Position numbers and translations under genes: made by a program. A stretch of 5,842 nucleotides of DNA, from NCBI GenBank assembly GCA_964486925.1, contig CAZAOY010000083.1, positions 1-5,842 of the forward strand, in the 5' to 3' direction. The notes under the pieces were generated by a model. The model saw only the letters and a list, made by a program, of their open reading frames with translations, ran no database searches and was not told where the DNA came from. Source of the DNA: CAZAOY01 sp964486925 (lineage in GTDB: Bacteria; Bacillota; Clostridia; Oscillospirales; Ruminococcaceae). Positions 1 to 5,833 of this stretch are shown piece after piece; positions within the stretch are counted from its first letter, which is position 1, and every line of letters begins with the position of its first letter.

Positions 1-3000
1 TAATCCTTGTACTCCTCAATAATAAAGGACTCAAAGATGTCGCCTTCTTTGATATCGTTAAATTTCTCTAAGCCGATACCGCATTCGTATCCTTGGGCAA
101 CCTCTTTTTGGTCGTCCTTAAAGCGTTTTAGGGAGTTAATCTTGTCCTCGCAAAGTACAATTCCGTCACGTATTAACCTAATAAGCGCTGAACGTACCAC
201 CTTACCGCTGGTTACATAACATCCCGCAATAACACCCGCACCGGTGATCTTAAATACCGAACGAACCTCAGCAGTACCAAGCTCAACCTCACGTGTCTTA
301 GGTGCTAGCATACCCTTCATTGCCGATCTTACATCGTCAATCGCGTCATAGATAATACGGTAAAGGTTTAGCTTAATACCCATAGTGTTTGCATCCTCTT
401 TTGTGGATGGGTCTGGACGTACGTTAAACCCTATAATAATTGCACCTGAAGCCCTTGCAAGCATTAGGTCGGAGTTGTTTATCGCACCAACACCGCTATG
501 GATTACCCTAACCCTTACCTCCTCGTCAGACAGCTTCTCTAAAGACTGTCTTACCGCCTCGGCAGAGCCTTGAACATCCGCTTTTACAATAATAGGAAGC
601 TCCTTCATCTCGCCTTGAGCAATCTGGCTAAATAGATTATCCAGTGTAACCTTCTGGTAACGGCTAAAGATCTCCTCTTTCTGCTCATACTTTCTCTGGT
701 CAACAAGCTCCTTAGCAAGGCGTTCATCCTCAACTGCATTAAAGATATCACCCGCTGAAGGTACCTCATCTAAACCGATAATCTCAACCGGGGTTGAAGG
801 TCCTGCAACCTCGACTATCTCACCCTTATCGTTGGTCATTGCACGTACCCTACCTACAGAAGTACCCGCAATTACAGTATCCCCTGCCTTTAGTGTACCA
901 TTCTGTACAAGTAGCGTTGCCACAGGGCCACGTCCCTTATCAAGCTTAGCCTCGATAACCGTACCCTTAGCAAGCCTATTAGGGTTAGCCTTGTACTCTG
1001 CTACCTCGGCAGTAAGATTTACCATCTCAAGCAGTTCCTTAATACCTTCACCGGTCTTAGCTGATACAGGACAACAGATAATATCTCCGCCCCACTCTTC
1101 CGGTACTAGTTCATGCTGTGTAAGCTCTTGTTTTACCTTTTCAATGTTACTTGCAGGTTTGTCTATCTTGTTGATTGCGACGATAATCTTAACCCCTGCC
1201 GCCTTAGCATGGTTAATTGCCTCAACGGTCTGTGGCATGATACCATCGTCCGCCGCCACAACAAGGATAGCTATATCGGTAACCGACGCACCTCTAGCAC
1301 GCATTGATGTAAACGCTTCATGCCCTGGGGTATCTAAGAAGGTGATATAATGATCCCCTGCCTTAACCTTATATGCGCCGATATGCTGTGTGATACCGCC
1401 CGCTTCCCCTTCGGTTACATTCGCCTTTCTAATATTATCCAGAAGTGAGGTTTTACCATGGTCAACATGCCCCATTACTACTACAACCGGGATTCTTTCA
1501 ACGGTGTTTTCTTCGGCATCTTCGGTATCGTCAATTAGACGCTCCTCTATGGTTACAACCACTTCTTTTTCTATCTTAGCGTTAAATTCATCCGCAATCA
1601 AAGCCGCCGTGTCAAAGTCTACAACCTCATTCTGCGCCGCCATAATACCTAGCGGTATTAACTTTTTAATTACCTGTGCTACGTTAACCTTTAGCTTAGC
1701 CGCCAGATCAGAAACAACAATAGACTCCCCAACGGTAATCTTAAGCTGTTGTTTTCTTGCGCGTTCTAGCTCTAAACGCTGTAGCTTTTGGGCTTCGGTT
1801 TCCACCACACGGTTTGAGAAACGTTGCTTGTTCTTTTGATGTGAACGCTGATTTAACTTCTGCTTTCTCTGTGCTGTTTCGTTTCTACGACCTACATCAC
1901 CGCCTAATGTTTCATAGCGTTCATTGTACTTATCTAGGTTTACATCCGCAGTCTTAGTATCTACATGACGAACCACCCGCTCCATTGGCCCATCTGTCTG
2001 CTTGGTATATAGCGGGATTGAAGGCTTTGGGGTGTGATTATATTGGTTACGTGAGGGTGCGTCCTTGTCAAAACCACCTCTGTTTTGAGGCTGGCTGTTA
2101 AACGGACGATTTCCTTGGTTGTTAAACGGACGTTGCCCACCCTGCTGATTGTTGTATCCACCTGTACGATTTCCTTGGTAGTTGCTTGTACCTTGGTTGT
2201 TGCCACCTTGGTATCCGCCTGTGCGGTTGCCTTGGTAGTTGCTTGTACCTTGGTTGTTGCCACCTTGATATCCACCTGTGCGGTTGCCTTGGTAGTTTCC
2301 AGAGCCTTGGTTATTACCTGCTTGGTACCCACCTGTACGGTTTCCTTGGCTGTTTCCGCCTTGGTATCCACCTGTGCGGTTACCTTGATAGCTTGTGGAG
2401 CTTTGGTTGTTACCGCCAGCATTACCTTGGGCATTCTGGTTATTAAATCCACCTGGACGGTTTTGGTTGTTACGGTTGTTATAGGTAGCCGTGCCTGTGC
2501 TTGCCGGTCTAACTCCGTTTGCATTAGTGTTAGTGTTTGGTCTAAGCCCATTAGATGCTACAGGTCTTGATGTATTATCCCTTGTTGTAGCCGGTCTGTC
2601 GGTAGCAGATTGATTAGAAGCTGTACCTACTTGTGTAGTTGCATTAGATCTTTCAACCGTCTTATGCACTGGCTTATCAGCAGGCTTATCTAACGGTTTT
2701 TCCATTACAGTGTTTCGAGATGGCACACTAACAGAAGAAGGTCCTGTAGTAGTCGGCTTAATTATATCAGCCGCAGTCGGCGCAGGCTTTTTATCAGCCG
2801 CCTGTTTTACCACCTTGTCAACAGTTTTGTTACTGCCTGTAGAACTGCTACCTGTAGTAGAACTACTACTTGTAGTAGAACTGCTAGAAGTCGACCCCGA
2901 TAGTGAAACATCAAGTGGCTTTTTGTTTACGCTATTTTCTATAGCTATTGTGTCATCACCAATAGTAGACTTTGCCTTCTTAACAGGCTTCTTCTCTGTT

Positions 3001-3233
3001 TTAGACGTTATATCTCCAAGCGCCTTTTCACGGGTAATCGCGGTAAATCCATCGAAATTTTTCGCTTCCTTCGCCTTTGCGTAGTGTGCAATTACAAGAC
3101 TCTTTTCAGATTCAGTTAAAGCATTAACCGTCTTCTTCACAACACCCGTCTTTTTCTCTATTAACTCTACAAGCTCTGCGCTTGGTACATTAAGATCCTT
3201 CGCTAGTTCATTCAACTTTGTTTTTTTAGTCAT
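1..3233 (-). CDS. infB: Translation initiation factor IF2, 3' end at or just past window edge
   Basis: IF2 is the GTPase that brings initiator fMet-tRNA to the 30S subunit and promotes 50S joining. The frame is open for 1077 codons from ATG 3233-3231; only TA of the next codon is visible. Seen in order: a small helical IF2_N-like domain (residues 1-50), a Lys-rich linker, a Ser/Thr tract (112-134), an Asn/Gly/Gln-rich repeat region (about 251-387), a basic helical stretch, a second IF2_N domain (about 498-550), then the G domain. The G domain has GHVDHGKT (588-595), GGIT (612-615), DTPGHE (634-639), NKID (688-691) and SAK (724-726). Domain 2 starts near 757, domain 3 carries ADVQGS (885-890), and the C-terminal domain ends in YECGIGLEKFNDIKEGD plus a short tail. 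The ending matches normal IF2 C termini, so TA is probably a TAA/TAG stop. B. subtilis IF2 is about 716 residues; the excess is N-terminal. GGAGG (3247-3243) lies 9 bases before the ATG, inside ylxQ. Confidence 0.98.
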   Translation of the reverse strand, partial: MTKKTKLNELAKDLNVPSAELVELIEKKTGVVKKTVNALTESEKSLVIAHYAKAKEAKNFDGFTAITREKALGDITSKTEKKPVKKAKSTIGDDTIAIENSVNKKPLDVSLSGSTSSSSTTSSSSTTGSSSTGSNKTVDKVVKQAADKKPAPTAADIIKPTTTGPSSVSVPSRNTVMEKPLDKPADKPVHKTVERSNATTQVGTASNQSATDRPATTRDNTSRPVASNGLRPNTNTNANGVRPASTGTATYNNRNNQNRPGGFNNQNAQGNAGGNNQSSTSYQGNRTGGYQGGNSQGNRTGGYQAGNNQGSGNYQGNRTGGYQGGNNQGTSNYQGNRTGGYQGGNNQGTSNYQGNRTGGYNNQQGGQRPFNNQGNRPFNSQPQNRGGFDKDAPSRNQYNHTPKPSIPLYTKQTDGPMERVVRHVDTKTADVNLDKYNERYETLGGDVGRRNETAQRKQKLNQRSHQKNKQRFSNRVVETEAQKLQRLELERARKQQLKITVGESIVVSDLAAKLKVNVAQVIKKLIPLGIMAAQNEVVDFDTAALIADEFNAKIEKEVVVTIEERLIDDTEDAEENTVERIPVVVVMGHVDHGKTSLLDNIRKANVTEGEAGGITQHIGAYKVKAGDHYITFLDTPGHEAFTSMRARGASVTDIAILVVAADDGIMPQTVEAINHAKAAGVKIIVAINKIDKPASNIEKVKQELTQHELVPEEWGGDIICCPVSAKTGEGIKELLEMVNLTAEVAEYKANPNRLAKGTVIEAKLDKGRGPVATLLVQNGTLKAGDTVIAGTSVGRVRAMTNDKGEIVEVAGPSTPVEIIGLDEVPSAGDIFNAVEDERLAKELVDQRKYEQKEEIFSRYQKVTLDNLFSQIAQGEMKELPIIVKADVQGSAEAVRQSLEKLSDEEVRVRVIHSGVGAINNSDLMLARASGAIIIGFNVRPDPSTKEDANTMGIKLNLYRIIYDAIDDVRSAMKGMLAPKTREVELGTAEVRSVFKITGAGVIAGCYVTSGKVVRSALIRLIRDGIVLCEDKINSLKRFKDDQKEVAQGYECGIGLEKFNDIKEGDIFESFIIEEYKD
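2157..2399 (-). repeat. Tandem repeats in infB encoding GNRTGGYQ-type units
   Basis: The core GNRTGGY is encoded five times in succession. Going down the gene, the spacing between cores is 13 residues once, then 19 residues (57 bases) three times. Consensus of the long unit is GNRTGGYQGGNNQGTSNYQ. The two most similar units, 2220-2276 and 2163-2219, differ at 5 of 57 bases and share an uninterrupted 38-base identity (2230-2267 and 2173-2210). The unit at 2277-2333 is more diverged (AGNNQGSG in place of GGNNQGTS). All spacings are multiples of three, so gain or loss of units would keep the IF2 frame. Flanking sequence (to about 2483 and down to about 2073) is equally rich in Asn, Gln and Gly but not regularly repeated. 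Repeats of this general kind occur, to my recollection, in IF2 of some Clostridia; the exact unit was not compared with a database. Confidence 0.95.
2832..2900 (-). repeat. Short repeat in infB encoding a Ser/Thr tract
   Basis: IF2 residues 112-134 are almost entirely Ser and Thr with a few Gly: the pattern SSSSTT appears twice, followed by GSSSTG. At DNA level these are imperfect units of about 18 bases using mixed TCT, AGT and AGC serine codons. The tract lies between the first IF2_N-like domain and a Lys/Ala/Pro-rich linker, so it is probably a flexible spacer. No function can be assigned from sequence. Confidence 0.85.
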
Positions 3234-3552
3234 CCGCGATTACCTCCATAAACTTTCCCATTAACTGCGTATTTGCTATTGTTATAATTCCGGTTCGCTT
3301 TCCTATTAAATACCAAAACTCATCCATCGTTATCGGCACTGTAATGTGCTCTGCGTCGTACCTGCCGCACAGGTACTCTATCTCCTTATTAGACTTATCC
3401 GACAGATCACTAGCAGTAATCACCGCTGTACAACTACCTTTTAAGATCTGCTCTTTTACCATATCAAATCCTAGTATAACCCCGCCCGCTCGTTTTGCAA
3501 GAGAGATCACATCTATAATACGTTGCTTTTTATCTATCTTTCCTTCCTCCAA
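3226..3552 (-). CDS. ylxQ: YlxQ, L7Ae/L30e-family RNA-binding protein
   Basis: This is a small protein of the ribosomal L7Ae/L30e superfamily, whose members generally bind kink-turn-like RNA; YlxQ is usually encoded just before infB in Firmicutes and its exact role is not settled. Recognisable segments, numbered from TTG: LAKRAGGVILGFD (18-30), VITASDLSDKSNKEI (45-59, the loop and helix region that contacts RNA in the superfamily) and RTGIITIANTQLMGKF (86-101). Length is 108 residues from TTG at 3552, typical for the family at about 100. The start is uncertain. TTG has GGGAGG only one base upstream, which is too close to be ideal. A second SD-like GGAGGAAGG begins inside the proposed gene and sits about 8 bases before an in-frame ATA at 3537, which would give 103 residues. 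No in-frame ATG occurs until residue 31, and an in-frame TAG lies at 3567-3565. The stop TAA overlaps the infB start by 8 bases. Confidence 0.93.
   Translation of the reverse strand: MEEGKIDKKQRIIDVISLAKRAGGVILGFDMVKEQILKGSCTAVITASDLSDKSNKEIEYLCGRYDAEHITVPITMDEFWYLIGKRTGIITIANTQLMGKFMEVIADD
3243..3247 (-). promoter_or_regulatory. Ribosome binding site of infB
   Basis: GGAGG on the minus strand, 9 bases upstream of the infB ATG and within the last codons of ylxQ. It supports ATG 3233 as the start. Ribosomes finishing ylxQ would pass directly over this site, which favours coupled translation. Confidence 0.85.
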
Positions 3553-3559
3553 ACCTCCC
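3542..3559 (-). promoter_or_regulatory. Double Shine-Dalgarno-like region at the ylxQ start
   Basis: Minus strand carries GGGAGG (3559-3554) followed by GGAGGAAGG (3550-3542). The first abuts the TTG candidate start with a one-base spacer; the second is well spaced for the in-frame ATA at 3537-3535. This arrangement is what makes the ylxQ start ambiguous. Confidence 0.6.
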
Positions 3560-3568
3560 GATAGCTAA

Positions 3569-3832
3569 CTACTGTTCAAGTGCTAGTTTTAGCTCCTCAT
3601 AAAGCTCATCGCTAATTCTACAGCTAAATGCTCTCTCTAGTCCTCTAGCCTTTCTAGCCTTCTCAAAGCATTCAGCGCTAGGGCAGATATATGCTCCCCT
3701 ACCCGCCTTCTTGCCTGTTTTATCAACCGATATCTCTTTATCTTTATTCATAACCACACGAATGAGTTCCTTTTTGGATTTCATCTCCTGACATCCGGTA
3801 CACTTTCGTAGCGGTATCTTCTTCTTAACCAT
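3569..3832 (-). CDS. ylxR: YlxR (DUF448), RNA-binding protein, RNase P modulator family (RnpM)
   Basis: 87 residues, the usual size for the YlxR/DUF448 family. Family knowledge: YlxR is a small nucleic-acid-binding protein encoded between nusA and infB, and the B. subtilis member was reported to bind the RNase P RNA and renamed RnpM. Seen here: a basic N terminus, RKCTGC (9-14), MKSKKELIRVV (17-27), VDKTGKKAGRGAYICP (36-51, the family's most conserved stretch) and a C-terminal helical part ending DELYEELKLALEQ. Four cysteines (11, 14, 50, 55) form CxxC plus CxxxxC, which could bind metal; the B. subtilis and pneumococcal proteins as I recall them lack most of these. ATG 3832 has GGAGTG (3842-3837) upstream within nusA. 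Its first 8 bases overlap the end of nusA, so coupling to nusA translation is likely. ylxQ follows after 16 bases. Confidence 0.96.
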   Translation of the reverse strand: MVKKKIPLRKCTGCQEMKSKKELIRVVMNKDKEISVDKTGKKAGRGAYICPSAECFEKARKARGLERAFSCRISDELYEELKLALEQ

Positions 3833-5144
3833 TGCTCACTCCATTTGCATCGTCAAGATCCATCGCTCTAGCCAACGCCAACTCAAAGTCATCGTCTGAA
3901 ACATCGTCGATAATATCATCTATCTTTGCTTCCTCTTGACCTTTAGCTTCAACCTCCAACGGTGGTAACGATATCTCAGTGTCAGCCTCTAAAACAGCTG
4001 TATCCACTTCTGCCTCTGTTTTCTGTACTCCTGCCGCTAGATCTCGCGCTTCCTGCTCTGCCTTAAGGATAGCGTCCTGTCTTTCCTGCTCTAGTATCTG
4101 GGCTAACAGACTTTCGGATTTAATATCAATCTTGTAGCCGGTAAGCTTTGCCGCCAGCTTAGCATTCTGACCCTTGTTACCGATAGCAAGCGAAAGCTGA
4201 TTATCCGGCACTATAACACGGCAGATTCGATCGGTTTCACTAATAATTGTAACGCTCTCCACAGCTGATGGGCTAAGTGCTTGCGCTACATAAACCGCCG
4301 GATCTTCGCTGTATTTAATAATATCAATCTTCTCGCCCTTAATCTCCGCTAGGATGTTATCGATACGAGATCCCTTAGGGCCGATACAAGCACCCACCGG
4401 ATCAACGTTTTCATCATTGCTCCAAACCGCAACCTTTGTCCTAGACCCCGCTTCACGCGAGATAGACTTGATTTCTACTACGCCGTCATAAATTTCAGGG
4501 ATCTCCTTCTCCATAAGCCGTTTTACCAGATCTTTATGGTTACGTGTTATCTTAATAATACAACGTTTCTCACCGTTTACCACGTCCGACACATACACCT
4601 TAACATAATCGCCAGGCTTTAGCATGTCATTTGGTAGCTGTTCGTTTCTAAAGAGTGTAACCTCGGTTTTGTCAAGCTCCACAATTGCATTTAGCGACTT
4701 AGGATCGATCTTTACCACCCTTGCAGTGATAACCTCGTGAAGCTTATCTTGGTACTGCTTTGCAATCCTTGCCTTAGCAGCCTCGTTAATCCCTTGGTGG
4801 ATAAGGTTTTTTCCTGCAAGTGCCGGGATTCTTCCGATCTGCTTTGTATCAAGCTTTATCCGCATTACCCCACCTAGCCTATGCTTAATGCTCTTATTAA
4901 AAGCCTCCTCCAGTGAAACCTGTGTAGCTGGATTTTCAACCTTATGCACGATATCCTTTAAAAGATATGCGGTAAATTTTTTAGTTTTATCGTCTATCTC
5001 GATATCTATATAATCCTCATCAACATTGTAGTACTTCTTAATTGATACGGTCAGTGCAGTTTTAATGTTGTTTAACAGCTCACCTGCGTCAATACCCTTT
5101 TCTTTCTCTAACAGCGACAGCGCCTCAAATAGTTCCTTACTCAT
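3825..5144 (-). CDS. nusA: Transcription termination/antitermination factor NusA
   Basis: NusA binds RNA polymerase and nascent RNA and modulates pausing, termination and antitermination. Numbered from ATG 5144 (439 residues): N-terminal polymerase-binding domain from MSKELFEALSLLEKEKGID to about 125, S1 domain about 136-190 (ITARVVKIDPKSLNAIVEL), KH1 with GPKG (255-258), and KH2 with GNKG (322-325) followed by QNAKLAAKLTGYKIDIKSE. Then comes a charged tail from about 345, with a Glu/Lys/Ala-rich probable helix and an acidic end (DDIIDDVSDDDFELALARAM). B. subtilis NusA is 371 residues and stops soon after KH2, so the tail is an extension. The frame is open upstream to an ATG at 5189, which would add 15 residues (MGGVYRIHGKDDRKK). 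I prefer 5144 because family proteins begin MxxEL-EAL-LEKEKGI, and AAAGGATGATC and GGAAA lie just upstream of it. The stop overlaps ylxR by 8 bases. Confidence 0.97.
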   Translation of the reverse strand: MSKELFEALSLLEKEKGIDAGELLNNIKTALTVSIKKYYNVDEDYIDIEIDDKTKKFTAYLLKDIVHKVENPATQVSLEEAFNKSIKHRLGGVMRIKLDTKQIGRIPALAGKNLIHQGINEAAKARIAKQYQDKLHEVITARVVKIDPKSLNAIVELDKTEVTLFRNEQLPNDMLKPGDYVKVYVSDVVNGEKRCIIKITRNHKDLVKRLMEKEIPEIYDGVVEIKSISREAGSRTKVAVWSNDENVDPVGACIGPKGSRIDNILAEIKGEKIDIIKYSEDPAVYVAQALSPSAVESVTIISETDRICRVIVPDNQLSLAIGNKGQNAKLAAKLTGYKIDIKSESLLAQILEQERQDAILKAEQEARDLAAGVQKTEAEVDTAVLEADTEISLPPLEVEAKGQEEAKIDDIIDDVSDDDFELALARAMDLDDANGVSNG

Positions 5145-5163
5145 CTTTTTCCGATCATCCTTT
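5145..5163 (-). promoter_or_regulatory. Probable ribosome binding region of nusA
   Basis: Upstream of ATG 5144 the minus strand reads AAAGGATGATC (5163-5153), which resembles the anti-SD complement AAAGGAGGTGATC with two bases missing, then GGAAAAAG directly before the ATG. Spacing from AAAGGA is 13 bases (long) and from the GG at 5152-5151 is 6 bases. The alternative ATG at 5189 has only GGTGA touching it. The evidence favours 5144 but is not decisive. Confidence 0.5.
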
Positions 5164-5194
5164 CCATGTATACGATAAACTCCACCCATTCACC

Positions 5195-5211
5195 ATGCGA
5201 TTTTAGCGCAT
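5195..5211 (-). other. Small stem-loop in the rimP-nusA gap
   Basis: ATGCG (5195-5199) is complementary to CGCAT (5207-5211) with a 7-base loop. On the transcribed strand the hairpin lies about 50 bases before the preferred nusA start and just upstream of the alternative ATG at 5189. No T-tract follows, so it is not an intrinsic terminator. It could be an RNA-processing or translational element, or chance. Confidence 0.3.
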
Positions 5212-5235
5212 AGCACAGACAGACTAACTTTTGAC

Positions 5236-5760
5236 CTAGTTTTTATCTAATATATATTGCAGTCTAACATAGCTACATCTTTGCAGCTTAAACGACCTGC
5301 TCACGCCATCACCACAGGTTATCGTGATAGTACCATCCTCATCTGAAAAACCGGTAAGCGTACCCGCAAACTCACGACCATCATACTCCTCTGACGGGCG
5401 GATAAGCTTAATATCAATATCCTTACCCATACAGTAATCAAAGTGTTCGGGTTTTACAAGCTTGCGGTCAATCCCAGGAGATCCCACCTCTAAAAAGTAA
5501 GACTGTTCAATAGGATCGTGCAGATCCAGTAGTTTATCCAAAGGTCGGCTTACCGCTTCACACTCTTCATAGCTAATATGTTTATCCACTCCCTTTTCAA
5601 AGTCGATAAACACCCGAAGATACCACGAAGCACCCTCCTTCTCAAACACAACATCCCAAAGATAAAGCCCGTTCTCCAAAACGATAGGCTCAACAAGCTC
5701 CCTAACGATCTCAACCGTGCTTTTTTTACCTGCTTTTTTCCCCTTCATATGTGGCTTCAT
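5236..5760 (-). CDS. rimP: Ribosome maturation factor RimP
   Basis: RimP is a cytoplasmic assembly factor for the 30S ribosomal subunit. The 174-residue product has the two-domain family layout. The N-terminal alpha/beta domain (about 14-95) includes LVEPIVLENGLYLWDVVF and SWYLRVFIDFEKGVD, then EECEAVSRPLDKLLD. The family signature FLEVGSPGIDRKL is at 89-101 (usual form EVSSPGxxRPL). A smaller SH3-like domain (about 102-172) contains GREFAGTLTGF and the closing KLQRCSYVRLQ. It is slightly longer than the B. subtilis protein (about 156), mostly through a basic leader MKPHMKGKKAGKK. The ATG at 5760 has AAAGG (5767-5763) five bases upstream; Met5 at 5748 is possible but less well spaced. It is first in the operon as seen here, preceded by a terminator, which is consistent with a neighbour such as polC upstream in Firmicutes (inference). 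Confidence 0.97.
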   Translation of the reverse strand: MKPHMKGKKAGKKSTVEIVRELVEPIVLENGLYLWDVVFEKEGASWYLRVFIDFEKGVDKHISYEECEAVSRPLDKLLDLHDPIEQSYFLEVGSPGIDRKLVKPEHFDYCMGKDIDIKLIRPSEEYDGREFAGTLTGFSDEDGTITITCGDGVSRSFKLQRCSYVRLQYILDKN

Positions 5761-5804
5761 TCCACCTTTCTTACATATCTACTACACTTTATCAAAGTAC
5801 AGAT

Positions 5805-5833
5805 AAAAAGACCGGGCCTTTAGCCCAGTCTTT
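5805..5833 (-). terminator. Intrinsic terminator of the upstream unit
   Basis: On the minus strand an 11-base-pair stem (AAAGACTGGGC with GCCCGGTCTTT, one T-G pair) closes a 5-base loop TAAAG. It is followed by a five-T run, three of whose Ts are also in the stem. The hairpin is 45 bases upstream of the rimP start. It most simply ends the transcript of a gene beyond position 5842. Because no convincing promoter is visible between it and rimP, it could instead act as a partial terminator or attenuator within a longer operon. Confidence 0.8.

Noticed and set aside
832..1350. 172-codon plus-strand open frame opposite the IF2 GTPase domain
   Set aside because: It lies fully antisense to well-conserved IF2 sequence; the Ser/Ala/Thr-rich product resembles no known family and is a codon shadow.
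1983..1985. Met417 of IF2 as an internal start giving a short isoform without the repeat region, as E. coli IF2 has
   Set aside because: The position is attractive, but no good Shine-Dalgarno precedes it; only weak GATGGG lies directly upstream.
2085..2570. 161-codon plus-strand open frame encoding a very hydrophobic Val/Ala/Leu/Cys repeat protein
   Set aside because: It is antisense to the infB repeat, its repeats mirror the 57-base unit, and it has no convincing Shine-Dalgarno. The hydrophobic look comes from the complement of Asn/Gln/Gly codons.
2710..3084. 124-codon plus-strand open frame with repeated LLPVVELL-type segments
   Set aside because: It is antisense to the Ser/Thr tract and linker of infB; its repeats are simply the complement of the Ser/Thr codons.
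3221..3227. A7 run (minus strand) followed by C at infB codons 3-5, resembling a slippery heptamer A AAA AAC
   Set aside because: The register is wrong for -1 slippage in the infB frame, and in the ylxQ frame it comes after the stop codon. No programmed frameshift is supported.
5766..5795. Promoter for rimP with TTGATA (5795-5790) on the minus strand
   Set aside because: The only reasonable -10 candidate (TATGTA) is just 12 bases away, too close for a sigma-A promoter; others match poorly.
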